Translations under genes and position numbers: made by a program
The notes under the pieces: generated by a model
Database searches by the model: none
What the model was told of the DNA's origin: nothing
What the model saw: the letters and a program-made list of their open reading frames with translations, nothing else
In this document: piece after piece, positions 34,384-44,200 of the stretch
How the letters are laid out: each line of letters opens with the position of its first letter
Numbering within the stretch: the first letter of the stretch is position 1
DNA from: Dyadobacter jiangsuensis
GTDB lineage: Bacteria > Bacteroidota > Bacteroidia > Cytophagales > Spirosomataceae
Reading direction: 5' to 3'
NCBI RefSeq assembly: GCF_003014695.1
Contig: NZ_PYAS01000003.1
Coordinates: 1 to 64,000 of the forward strand
DNA length: 64,000 nucleotides

Positions 34384-36105
34384 ATGAAAAATATACTTTC
34401 CAGAAAATCCTTTTGGGCGTTGATGCTGCTGGTTAACCTCACCAGCTGCGACAATGACGGTTTTTTGAAGGAGAATCCAACCACTTTTTATACAGTCGAT
34501 AATGCGTTTTCCACTTCCGCGCAGGTAGATCAGGTGCTGGTGGGCGCCTACGCCCAGGTGAGGGATTTATGGGCAAATCCCGCGGAGGAGGGCTGGATTT
34601 TTGTTTTGCGCGGCAATGGTACCGATATGTACGATGTGGCCAGTATCCGCAAAGGTTCTACTTTCAACAACTACGGGTTGATCAACGCGGATAACAACAC
34701 GTTTTACAACATTTACAGCACCTACTATCAGCTGATCTCGAAGGCGAACCTTGCTTTGGAAGCCGCGGAGCTTCCGCATATATCGTTTTCGTCGCCGGCA
34801 GAAAAGGCGTACATCGTAGCACAGGCGAAATTTTTCAGGGCATATGGCTACCGCAACCTGGCCGAGCTTTTTGGCGGCGTGTCCATTGTTACCAAGGTTT
34901 CCAAAGCTCCGCAGTACAATTTCGAAAGAGCCACCCGTGTGGAAACCTATCAGTTCGCTATTAACGACCTTCTCGAAGCTGAAAAGGATTTACCCGAAAC
35001 CACGGTGAGCGGGGGACGTGTCGTGAAAGGCGCTGCACAGCATTACCTGGCGGAGTTGTACCTGGCAATGGGCACTCAGCTCGTCGCGGACGGTAAGTCT
35101 GCGGAAGGTCAGGCCGCTTTTGCGCAGTCGATCGCTTACGCCGGCAAGGTTATCGATGGAGGAACCTACGGCCTGATGACCTCAAGGTTTGGGTCGAGAA
35201 GCACAGAGGCACAGGGTAATGTGTATTGGGACCTGTTTCAGGAGAAAAACGTGAATTACCAGGATGGGAACAGGGAATGCGTTTGGGCGTTGCAGGTTGA
35301 CTACGCGGCCTACCGCGCGGAGGACGGCCGGTCCAAATTGCCCTATTCCCGTACCTATGGCCCGGTTTTTCGCGATGGTGCGAAAGATCACCTGACCGGC
35401 ACACTGGAAGATGTGGGCGGCCGCGGTATTGCGCAGATCATCCCTACCATGTACGTAAGGGACGGTGTGTACGCGGATAAATTTGGAGCGGATCTTCGGA
35501 ATTCGGAAATCGTGTTCCGCCGGGTGTTCTACGGGAATGTGAGCACGTCACCTTATTTCAAGAAACCTGTACCCTGGGAAGTGCTGTACAATGGAAGCGG
35601 GGATGCCACGACCAACCTGAACAATACCAGCCTGGTATACCCTGTTTCCTGCAAAATCGCGACGGACAAATATACTGGTCTTGCCGACGGGGAAAACATG
35701 AGCAACCTGTTCCGGGATGATTACTTTATCCGCCTCTCCGAAACGATTCTTTTGCGGGCAGAAGCCAAACAGCGTACAGGCGACAAAGCGGGAGCCGCAG
35801 CGGATGTCAATCTGCTGAGGGAACGCGCCAAGGCCACCTACAAAGTGACCGCGGCCGATATGGACGACAGTTTCAACCTGATTCTCGACGAACGGGCGCG
35901 TGAACTGATTTATGAAGAGGCAAGATGGAACACATTGCTCCGGATGGGCGGAACCATTGCCGTAGACCGTATCAAAAAATACGCTTACTGGCCCGAGGCT
36001 AAGGCTACGCTGACTTTTAATTACAACCTTTGGCCTATTCCTCAAACCATCCTGGACACTAACAAGGACGTGATTTGGGAACAAAACCCGGGCTGGCAGC
36101 GGTAG
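34384..36105 (+). CDS. SusD/RagB family lipoprotein
   Basis: 573 aa with signal sequence and lipobox LTSC near residue 20. TPR-like SusD core: KAYIVAQAKFFRAYGYRNLAELFGGV near the middle and RARELIYEEARWNTLLRMGG near the end, finishing with the WPIPQ ... NPGW ending. Surface glycan-binding partner of the SusC immediately upstream. The substrate is presumably a rhamnose-containing oligosaccharide, judging from the GH106 enzyme that follows. Confidence 0.93.
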   Translation: MKNILSRKSFWALMLLVNLTSCDNDGFLKENPTTFYTVDNAFSTSAQVDQVLVGAYAQVRDLWANPAEEGWIFVLRGNGTDMYDVASIRKGSTFNNYGLINADNNTFYNIYSTYYQLISKANLALEAAELPHISFSSPAEKAYIVAQAKFFRAYGYRNLAELFGGVSIVTKVSKAPQYNFERATRVETYQFAINDLLEAEKDLPETTVSGGRVVKGAAQHYLAELYLAMGTQLVADGKSAEGQAAFAQSIAYAGKVIDGGTYGLMTSRFGSRSTEAQGNVYWDLFQEKNVNYQDGNRECVWALQVDYAAYRAEDGRSKLPYSRTYGPVFRDGAKDHLTGTLEDVGGRGIAQIIPTMYVRDGVYADKFGADLRNSEIVFRRVFYGNVSTSPYFKKPVPWEVLYNGSGDATTNLNNTSLVYPVSCKIATDKYTGLADGENMSNLFRDDYFIRLSETILLRAEAKQRTGDKAGAAADVNLLRERAKATYKVTAADMDDSFNLILDERARELIYEEARWNTLLRMGGTIAVDRIKKYAYWPEAKATLTFNYNLWPIPQTILDTNKDVIWEQNPGWQR

Positions 36106-36133
36106 TTACCGGTATTCATTTGGATTGTTTTAA

Positions 36134-36163
36134 AAATAGCCCGGATTTCGGTTCGGGCTATTT
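36134..36163 (+). promoter_or_regulatory. Hairpin between susD and GH106 gene
   Basis: Perfect 10-base stem AAATAGCCCG / CGGGCTATTT with a 10-base loop. It lacks a T-run (TTTGCAAG follows), so it is a partial terminator or a 3'-end stabiliser of the susCD message, not a full stop. Confidence 0.5.
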
Positions 36164-36193
36164 GCAAGCCGACATTCATTAACTTTTTTTCCA

Positions 36194-39079
36194 ATGCTTA
36201 GAAAATTAATCCCGTTTCGCCTGATTCTGGCCTTGGCGCTGGTATCAATTGCAAACGCATATGCCCAAAAAAGTACAAGGATACTGGAACCATCGGTATT
36301 TAAGAATCCCTCCTCTAACTATGGTATCCGCTGCTGGTGGTGGTGGTTGAATGGTAATATTGATAAAGAGACCATCACACGTGATCTGGAAGAAATGAAA
36401 GCGAAAGGATTCAGCGGCGCCTGTATTTTTGATGCGGGCGGGGCGGAACAGCGGGGAAATGATCAGGTCCCGGAAGGGCCGATGTTCGGCTCGCCCGCAT
36501 GGCGTGAGCTGTATGTGCACGCGATCAGGGAAGCCGACCGCCTCGGGCTGGTGATGTCGATGAGCATCCAGAGCGGCTGGAACCTCGGCGGCCCGGACGT
36601 CACACCGGCAGAAACCGCCAAGCAGGTCGTCTTCACGGAAACGAAAGTCAAAGGCGGTTCGGCAGTCACTATTGAATTGCCCTTGCCGGAGGTTCGCTAC
36701 GATTATTACCGTGACATCGTTGTGCTGGCCATTCCTTCCAGGACCTTCACGAACCGGGCGCCTATCAGCGATTTTAAAAATAAGGCAGCTACCCGCGAAG
36801 TGGGCGGCTCTGCCCCGGAAACCCGCCCTTTGCTGACCGATATCCCCGGCACTCCGGGCGAGGAAGATGCCAGTGTTAAGCAAGTATTGAACATTACCCG
36901 ATTTGTAACAAACGGAAAACTCAGCTGGAAGGCACCAGCCGGGGAATGGACCGTCCTGCGCATGGGTTTCACACCCACGGATGCGGAAGTTTCGACGTCC
37001 AGCGGAAAATGGCAGGGACATGTGATCGATTATCTGAGTGATAAGCATTTTAACCGTTACTGGGACACCCACGTGGAGCCCCTGTTGAAAGCCATCGGGC
37101 CTATGGCCGGCAAAACGTTGCGATACCTTCAGACAGATAGTTTCGAGGCAGGCGGTTTGAACTGGTCGGACGGGTTTGAAAAGGAATTTATCAGACTCAG
37201 AGGATACGATCCTGTCCCGTATCTCCCGGTACTGGCCGGCAAAATCATCGGAGACCGCGAGGTAAGCAATCGTTTCCTCGCCGATCTTCGCAAAACACTG
37301 GGCGATCTGATCTCGGAGAAACACTATGGCACATTTGCCAAACGCGCCAGTGCATATGGAATCGGCCTTCAACCGGAATCGGCCGGGCCGCATGCAGGGC
37401 CATTTGACGGGTTGAAAAACTACGGCCATAGCGAGATCATGATGAGCGAGTTCTGGTCGCCGTCGCCGCACCGCGCCAGGCCTGTCGATCGTTTTTTTGT
37501 GAAACAGGCGGGAAGTGCCGCCAAAATATTCAATAAAAAACTGGTTGGGGCCGAATCGTTTACCACCATCGGTCCGCATTGGAACGATGTAATGTGGTCG
37601 GATATGAAACCCAGCGCAGACCACGAGTTTTGTGCCGGGCTGAATCTGGTATACCTGCACACTTTCACCGCTTCGCCCAAGGCGATGGGGTTGCCGGGGC
37701 AGGAGTATTTTGCCGGAACGCATTTTAATCCCAATGTGACCTGGTGGAACCAATCTACCGAGTTTATCAAATACCTCACCCGGTGCCAGTATTTACTCCA
37801 GCAAGGGACTTCGGTGGCCGACGTGCTGTATTACTACGGTGATCACTCGCCCAATATAGGGAGGCTGAAAGAGGACGATCCGGCGGGCGCTTTGCCGGGA
37901 TTTGACTACGATCTGATCAACGAAGACCGGCTTCTGGCGCTGGAAGTAAAAGATGGAAAGCTTTTCCTCCCACATGGCGTTTCCTACCGTGTGCTGGCCT
38001 TGCCCGACCATAAAACCTTGTCGCTGGCTGCTCTCACCAAGATTGAAGCATTGGTGAATGCAGGTGCCGTGGTGATCGGCAACAAAACTGCGACTACGGC
38101 CAGTCTGGTGAAATATCCGGCTTCGGAGCTAAGTGTGAAGAAGATCGCCGACGCGCTTTGGGGAAATGAAGGCCAACCGGCTGGTTCGAGAAAAGTCGGA
38201 AAAGGATTGGTGGTGTGGGGCAAAACTGCGGCGGACTATTTGAGATCAGCGGGTGTAGCATTTGATATGGAGATTGTGGAAAAGGAAACAGGCAGTCGAT
38301 ATGATTACATTCACCGCAATGTTGAGAATACCGATTTCTACTTTATCAGCAGCCAGAATCGCGCCGCTTCGAAAATGACCGCTGCATTCCGTATTTCCGG
38401 CAAACAACCTGAGCTTTGGAATGCGGTAACAGGTGAAGTGAAACCGGCCGCATCATTTACCCAAAAGGATGGCATTACCTATGTGCCGCTCCAATTTGAT
38501 CCCTATGGTTCCGTATTCGTTGTTTTTCAAAGCGACATCAGTAAGGATCAGAATGGTACCGCTAGTATGAATTATCCGGAGTATAAGCACAAAACTACGC
38601 TCCACGGCGCCTGGAATGTGGCCTTCGATACGAATTGGGGCGGCCCTTCCAATGCTGTTTTTAACGAGTTGACCAGTTGGTCCGATCGCAATGAAGAGGG
38701 CATCAAATTCTATTCAGGCAAAGCGGTTTATTCCAAAAAGTTCGATGCGGAAACGGTTGTAAGTGCAGGCATGCCGGTCTATCTCGATTTGGGGGATGTG
38801 AAGGATATCGGCATTGCACGGGTTATTTTGAACGGTCAGGACCTGGGTATTCTCTGGGCGCCGCCATTGCGCGTGAATGTCAGCGGTGTTTTGCAGGAAA
38901 AGGACAATGAGCTGAAAGTGGAGGTCACCAATACCTGGCGGAACCGGCTCATCGGCGACCGGACAAAACCAGCCGAAAAGAAGCTGACCAAAACCAACGT
39001 CAAAGTACTGGATAGCTGGCAGCTGACGCCATCCGGCCTTTTAGGACCCGTTCGCCTGTTGGTCGCTGGTGATAAATAG
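36194..39079 (+). CDS. GH106-type alpha-L-rhamnosidase
   Basis: 961 aa with a signal peptide (about 1-25). The N-terminal signature YGIRCWWWWLNGNIDKE, then MSIQSGWNLGGP and SSGKWQGHVIDY, match GH106 enzymes, which remove alpha-L-rhamnose from rhamnogalacturonan-type or other glycans by inversion. The long middle part forms the catalytic barrel. The C-terminal portion (about 790-950, PVYLDLGDVKDIGIARVILNG, WRNRLIGDR) is a galactose-binding-like beta-sandwich. Length is in the usual range. Periplasmic. It is the only glycoside hydrolase of this sigma-controlled locus. Family assignment is by recognised motifs, not search. Confidence 0.82.
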   Translation: MLRKLIPFRLILALALVSIANAYAQKSTRILEPSVFKNPSSNYGIRCWWWWLNGNIDKETITRDLEEMKAKGFSGACIFDAGGAEQRGNDQVPEGPMFGSPAWRELYVHAIREADRLGLVMSMSIQSGWNLGGPDVTPAETAKQVVFTETKVKGGSAVTIELPLPEVRYDYYRDIVVLAIPSRTFTNRAPISDFKNKAATREVGGSAPETRPLLTDIPGTPGEEDASVKQVLNITRFVTNGKLSWKAPAGEWTVLRMGFTPTDAEVSTSSGKWQGHVIDYLSDKHFNRYWDTHVEPLLKAIGPMAGKTLRYLQTDSFEAGGLNWSDGFEKEFIRLRGYDPVPYLPVLAGKIIGDREVSNRFLADLRKTLGDLISEKHYGTFAKRASAYGIGLQPESAGPHAGPFDGLKNYGHSEIMMSEFWSPSPHRARPVDRFFVKQAGSAAKIFNKKLVGAESFTTIGPHWNDVMWSDMKPSADHEFCAGLNLVYLHTFTASPKAMGLPGQEYFAGTHFNPNVTWWNQSTEFIKYLTRCQYLLQQGTSVADVLYYYGDHSPNIGRLKEDDPAGALPGFDYDLINEDRLLALEVKDGKLFLPHGVSYRVLALPDHKTLSLAALTKIEALVNAGAVVIGNKTATTASLVKYPASELSVKKIADALWGNEGQPAGSRKVGKGLVVWGKTAADYLRSAGVAFDMEIVEKETGSRYDYIHRNVENTDFYFISSQNRAASKMTAAFRISGKQPELWNAVTGEVKPAASFTQKDGITYVPLQFDPYGSVFVVFQSDISKDQNGTASMNYPEYKHKTTLHGAWNVAFDTNWGGPSNAVFNELTSWSDRNEEGIKFYSGKAVYSKKFDAETVVSAGMPVYLDLGDVKDIGIARVILNGQDLGILWAPPLRVNVSGVLQEKDNELKVEVTNTWRNRLIGDRTKPAEKKLTKTNVKVLDSWQLTPSGLLGPVRLLVAGDK

Positions 39080-39111
39080 TATTAATGCTTTAACCAGGTA
39101 AGATTTTCACA

Positions 39112-39155
39112 GCGGGCAGCTCACATTTCATGGGAGCTGCCCGCGCTCGTTTTGT
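39112..39155 (+). terminator. Intrinsic terminator after GH106 gene
   Basis: Perfect 11-base stem GCGGGCAGCTC (39112-39122) / GAGCTGCCCGC (39134-39144), followed shortly by TTTTGT. It ends the sigma/FecR/SusCD/GH106 unit before the next sigma gene. Confidence 0.75.
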
Positions 39156-39298
39156 CGGATCGGCGCTCAGTATTCTGCTTGCAGCGGATCACGCATGTTA
39201 TTAAATTAACATTTACTTAACCACGCTGATGAAAAATTTTGTGCTACATTGCGACCTCTTCTGCTGACTCATAATATCCGCCTCACAGTGACTAATTT

Positions 39299-39892
39299 AT
39301 GGACCAACTTCGCCAGGTAACAGACGCCGGGTTGCTCGCTCAAATGCAAGTCGACGGTCAGGCCGTGTTAACCGAACTTTACGATCGCTATTGGGAGCAG
39401 GTATTCCTTTACGTAGTTCGTGTGCTGCGGGACGAGGACGAGGCGCGGGATGTGGTTCAGGAGACTTTCATCGCATTATGGCAACGACGCGCCGAACTGC
39501 CGGAAATCCATTCGGTCAAGGCGTTTCTGATCGGTATTGCCCGGTACAAGGCTTTGCGCACCATTAATCTCAGCCTTTCCGAGGAGCGGCATCGCGCTTC
39601 ACTGCTTCATTTTTTTGCGGATACCCAGCGGTCGCCGGAGGCAGAGCTGATGGCCGGGGAGATGGAGCGTGTTTTGAATGAACACATCGACAGGCTGCCC
39701 GACCGCATGCGGGAAGTTTTCTTGCTGAGCCGCCGCGAGCATCTTTCCTATGCGGAGATCGCGGAGCGGCTTCAAATCTCCGATAAAACCGTTAAGAAGC
39801 AGATCCACAATGCATTGAAGCACCTGCGCAGCGTGCTCGACGAGCAGCACATGTGGGCTACAATCCTGCTCGGTATGGCCACCGTACACTGA
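39299..39892 (+). CDS. ECF RNA polymerase sigma factor, FecI-like
   Basis: 197 aa. Region 2: VLTELYDRYWEQVFLYVVRV and DEARDVVQETFIALWQRR (about 22-65). Region 4: LPDRMREVFLLSRREHLSY and IAERLQISDKTVKKQIHNA (about 130-180). Start ATG at 39299, 220 bases after the previous operon. It forms a cell-surface signalling set with the FecR and STN-SusC genes that follow. A terminator-like hairpin after its stop may lower transcription into fecR. Confidence 0.92.
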   Translation: MDQLRQVTDAGLLAQMQVDGQAVLTELYDRYWEQVFLYVVRVLRDEDEARDVVQETFIALWQRRAELPEIHSVKAFLIGIARYKALRTINLSLSEERHRASLLHFFADTQRSPEAELMAGEMERVLNEHIDRLPDRMREVFLLSRREHLSYAEIAERLQISDKTVKKQIHNALKHLRSVLDEQHMWATILLGMATVH

Positions 39893-39904
39893 TTCCAAAA
39901 ATAT

Positions 39905-39946
39905 TTCAAAAATTTTCGGGGCGCAGATACTACCTGCGCCCTTTTT
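39905..39946 (+). terminator. A/T motif and terminator in the sigma-fecR gap
   Basis: TTCAAAAATTTTCG (39905-39918) is followed directly by a perfect 8-base hairpin GGGCGCAG / CTGCGCCC (39919-39926, 39934-39941) and TTTTT. This is a textbook intrinsic terminator lying between a sigma gene and its anti-sigma gene. It could act as an attenuator setting the sigma:anti-sigma ratio. Confidence 0.7.
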
Positions 39947-39994
39947 GATGCACTTATCCCTGGCGGGCATTCTGCACGCGATATCAACACGACT

Positions 39995-41125
39995 ATGAGT
40001 GAATCAGAATTGACAGACCTGTTGCGGCGGTTCCGGGAAGGGACTTGCACAGAAGAGGAAAAAGAACTGCTCGAACTTTGGTTCGACCAGACTTCCGTGC
40101 GGTCGGACTGGAAATGGACGGACACGCAGGCACGGGAGCACACACGGCAGCAAATGCTGAACAGTATTCAAATGCAGATCAGAGAAACGGATCGCAAGCC
40201 CAGACGACTATGGCCTTACCTGAGTGCGGCGGCCTCCGTGGCGTTGTTGCTGGTAGCGGGCGCATGGTGGTTCATCTACTCCGGCAATGGCCGGGACAGG
40301 GCGGCGGATTACAGCCAAACGGCCGTGAAGCCCGGCACGCAGCAGGCAATGCTCACGCTCAGCGATGGCTCGTCGGTGCTGGTGGACGGCGCGGCGCGGG
40401 GTGTGCTTTCCAAAGACGGCGACATGACCGTGCTCAAAACGGATCAGGGCAACCTGGAATACCGGAAGGATTCCGACGGCCAGGCGTCCGATGGCCGGAA
40501 TACGCTATTGGTGCCGCGCGGGAGCACTTTTAAGGTGACCTTGCCAGACGGCACGGTTGCCTGGATCAACTCGGCGACGCGCATGACTTACCCGGCAGGC
40601 AATACGGGAAGTGAACGATTGGTGGAGCTCAGCGGCGAAGCCTATTTTGAAGTAAGGCCGGACAAAAAACGGCCATTCAGGGTGCTTTCCGGCGGAACGG
40701 AAATCACGGTAACGGGGACGCATTTCAATGTAAATGCCTACGAAGATGAAAAGGATGTAATCACAACACTCGCCGAAGGGCAAGTGCTGGTGGGAAGGGA
40801 AGGAAAGCAGGCTGTGCTGAAACCCGGCCAGCAGGCGCTAAGCAACGACTCGGGCAAGCTAACTGTCCGCGAGGTCGATGTGGAGGGCACGCTGGCGTGG
40901 AAGGAAGGGTATTTTGTGTTCGATGACATGGAGCTCCGGTCGGTGATGAAGATGATCGCGCGCTGGTACGACGTGGAGGTGGTGTATGAGGGAGATATTC
41001 CGCCCCGGCGTTTCGGAGGTACTTTTTCAAAGTCCAAAGACCTTGGCGGCCTGCTGAGTTATCTCGGGCAGCTGAGTAATATTCACTTTAAACAACAGGG
41101 AAAGAAAATTATGGTAAAACAATAG
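39995..41125 (+). CDS. FecR-family anti-sigma factor
   Basis: 376 aa. Cytoplasmic N-terminal helices (about 1-65, SELTDLLRRFREGTCTEEEK), one transmembrane segment (LSAAASVALLLVAGAWWF, near 77-94), the FecR domain (FKVTLPDGTVAWINSATRMTYP; ELSGEAYFEVRPDKKRPF) and the C-terminal SusC-STN contact region (GYFVFDDMELRSVMKMIARWYDVEV). Regulates the sigma factor encoded 103 bases upstream. Confidence 0.93.
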   Translation: MSESELTDLLRRFREGTCTEEEKELLELWFDQTSVRSDWKWTDTQAREHTRQQMLNSIQMQIRETDRKPRRLWPYLSAAASVALLLVAGAWWFIYSGNGRDRAADYSQTAVKPGTQQAMLTLSDGSSVLVDGAARGVLSKDGDMTVLKTDQGNLEYRKDSDGQASDGRNTLLVPRGSTFKVTLPDGTVAWINSATRMTYPAGNTGSERLVELSGEAYFEVRPDKKRPFRVLSGGTEITVTGTHFNVNAYEDEKDVITTLAEGQVLVGREGKQAVLKPGQQALSNDSGKLTVREVDVEGTLAWKEGYFVFDDMELRSVMKMIARWYDVEVVYEGDIPPRRFGGTFSKSKDLGGLLSYLGQLSNIHFKQQGKKIMVKQ

Positions 41126-41150
41126 GCGACTATGACCCTGGCCGAAAAAA

Positions 41151-41197
41151 GCCGGAAGTGGTGGAACACCTCCGGCACGACAGCTTGGGAAAGCTGT
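41151..41197 (+). promoter_or_regulatory. Double-hairpin leader before susC
   Basis: Hairpin 1: GCCGGAAGTG (41151-41160) with CACCTCCGGC (41167-41176), one A-C mismatch, loop GTGGAA. Hairpin 2: ACAGCTT (41180-41186) with AAGCTGT (41191-41197), loop GGGA. It occupies the same place as the leader at 30769-30850 in the fecR-susC gap. No T-run follows. Confidence 0.5.
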
Positions 41198-41261
41198 GCT
41201 AGGCCCCGATTCGAAATGCAGTGAACATTTTCAATTTCAAGGATAACCTTATAGCAAACAA

Positions 41262-44200
41262 ATGTACGAAGAAAGGGTGGTACCCTTGCGCCGGAACGGG
41301 ATTTCGGCGTGGAGGAAATTAATTCTCATTATGAAACTGTGCCTCATTATGGTGCTGTGCGGCGTGCTGGAAGTCGCCGCGGCGACGGTTTATGGCCAAA
41401 ATGCCACAATACGCGTCAAAAATGCGCCGATCCGGGAAGTGTTCAGGATGCTCAAAAAGCAGACTGGCGTCGATTTCCTGTACGTCTCCGACGACCTGAA
41501 AGACACCCGGCCGGTGACGATCAACGTCAGCAACGTGTCGCTGGACAAGATCCTCGACGCCTGTATGGAAGGTCAGCCGCTTTATTATACCGTTGACAAG
41601 GCCACCGTGCTTGTGCGCAGGAAGCCGGTTACGGTTCGCCAGCCGGAAGCCGAAGCGCCGAAAGAGCAGGTCCAGAAAGCGCCCATTACCGGTAAAGTGC
41701 TTGATACCGACGGCACGCCGCTGGTAGGGGCATCGGTAGTGGTCAAAAACAGCAACGGGATTGGTACAGCCACGGACGCCAGCGGAATTTTTTCAGTACC
41801 CGCCGAAAAGGGCGATGTATTGGTGATTTCGTTCATCGGATACATTTCCAAAGAAGTGGTTGTCAAAGGCGATGGCGACATTAAGGTGGTGCTGGAAGTC
41901 GAAAACAAATCGCTGGGCGACGTGATCGTGCTGGGATATGGGGCTACCACAAAGCAGAGCATTGTGTCCTCGGTGGTGCAGGTCAGTTCGGCGGAGTTGA
42001 AAACGGCCCCGACTGCCAACTTGTCTTCCATGTTGCAGGGGCGCCTGCCGGGGTTGGTCACGCGCCAGGCGAGCGGCCAGCCCGGTTCGGACGGCGCGTC
42101 GCTTTTGGTACGTGGTATGAACACGTTGAGCGGTTCGAGCCCGCTGATCATCGTCGACGGCATCGAGCGGGGTTTTCCGCAGATCAACCCCGACGAGGTG
42201 GAATCCGTAACTGTGCTCAAAGATGCGGCTTCTGCGGCGGTGTATGGTGCGCGGGCTGCCAATGGCGTTATTCTGGTCACGACCAAAAGAGGTACGGTGC
42301 AAAAGCCGACCATCACATTCAATTCTTCCCTCGCGCTCAGTTCCAACACGCGTTTTCCCAAATTCCTGAACGGGCCCGAATATGCCCAATGGTATAACAA
42401 AGCGCAGGAAATGGACGGTGTGGCGGAAACAGCGCGCCGGTTCACAGCCGAGGAAATCGGGCGGATCAACAACGGCGATCCCGAGAAGGGCGTCTTCGGT
42501 AACACCGACTGGTTTGACCTGCTTTTCCGCAAATCAGCTCCGATTTATACCAATAACCTTTCCCTGAACGGCGGTTCCGATAAGTTCAAATACTTCGTGT
42601 CTGTGGGCTCCTACAACCAGCAGGGCGCCATTGCGCGGACGAGCAACAACCGCTACAACTTCCGCGCCAACATCGACGCGCAGGTTTCAGATCGTTTCAA
42701 GGCAGCTTTCGGGATCGCTGTGCGGGACGAAACAACCACCCAGCCAGGTCTTTCGGCAGGTCTGGGCAACACGTATGCATCTATTTTCAGCCAGGCCATG
42801 ATGTCTTACCCGTTCCTCCGCCCAACCAATGCGGAGGGAATGCCGGTCGGAAGCTTCAACGCGGGCAATGGTAATCAGAACCCGCTCGCAGCGCGCGACC
42901 TTTCGGGTAAGCAGGACACCCGCGCCAACAACATGCAGGGAAACATTACACTGCAATACGACCTGCCATTTATAGAAGGCCTTAACCTGAAAGTGAATGG
43001 CGCATTCGACAAAGGTTACAGCATGCGCAAAGCGGCGGTTTTACCATACCTGCTTTCGGTGTACAACAATGCCACCCGCACATTTACGGAGACGTACGCA
43101 CGCCACGCGCTCACAGGCAATGCGACTATCAATCAGTGGTTTGCCGATTCGTGGCAGACGACCGTGCAGCCGTCCATTAATTTCAACAGAACATTTGGTG
43201 CGCATAAGGTGGGCGGGATGTTTCTGTATGAATACATCCGCAACAATGGCACTTCCATGTCGGCTGGCCGCAGGGGCTTTCCTATTACCGATATCATGGA
43301 CCTGAATTACGGGGAAGAGGTGATCAACGACCTTGTAAAGGGCGGTCACTCCATGTTCCATCGCGCGGGCTATGTATCGCGGCTTACCTACGATTACAAA
43401 GGCAAATACCTGGCCGAGTTCACAGGCCGCTATGACGGCTCGACGCGTCTTCCTTCCCGAAACCGCTGGGGGCTCTTTCCGGCTGTGGCATTGGGCTGGC
43501 GGATTTCGGATGAAAACTTTTTCAAGCAGAACGTTCATTTTGTCAACGACCTGAAACTCCGCGTATCGTCGGGGCGCCTGGGTAACGACGCCGTGGGCGA
43601 TTACGCTTACATCCGCACAATGGCCATGGGCGCTGACCCGGTGGCATTGATCGGCGACAAGATCGTTCGCTCGCTGGGCGTGAACAATGTGCCGAACAAG
43701 GATATCAAATGGGAGACAACCACTACTTACAATGCGGGTTTCGAGAGTACGCTCTGGAATGGCCTGCTGGGCGTCGAAGCGGATGTTTTTTATAACGTGA
43801 CCAAAGACATTCTGCAACCGCAGAGCGGCCTGATGCCACCTTCGATGGGGGGCTATTATCCTGCTACGGTCAATTCCGGGGTGGTCGATAACCGCGGTTT
43901 CGAACTCATCCTGACGCATCGCAAGAGCGTGGGCGATTTCTATTATAATGTAAGGGGAAATGTGAGCTGGGCCCGCAACCGCGTCATCGAAACCACGGAG
44001 AACGTAAATGTGCCCGATCACTTGCGCCGTACCGGACGCCAGATCGGTATGAAGTACGGATTTGTGGCGGACGGGCTTTTCCAGAGCGAAGAGGAGATCG
44101 CCAACAGCGCCCTCTTCGGCCCGAGTAAAGTAGGGGAGGTGAAGTTAAAAGATCTCAATGGCGATGGCCGCATTACCTGGGACCAGGACTGGACGGCCAT

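Noticed and set aside
36134..36163. Full intrinsic terminator after the second susD
   Set aside because: Strong stem but no T-run; kept only as a hairpin that may attenuate.
36245..37753. Minus-strand open frame of 502 codons
   Set aside because: Antisense shadow of the GH106 gene with no recognisable domain.
41585..42532. Minus-strand open frame of 315 codons with serine/threonine-rich sequence
   Set aside because: Antisense to the SusC plug region; low-complexity product, no family signal.
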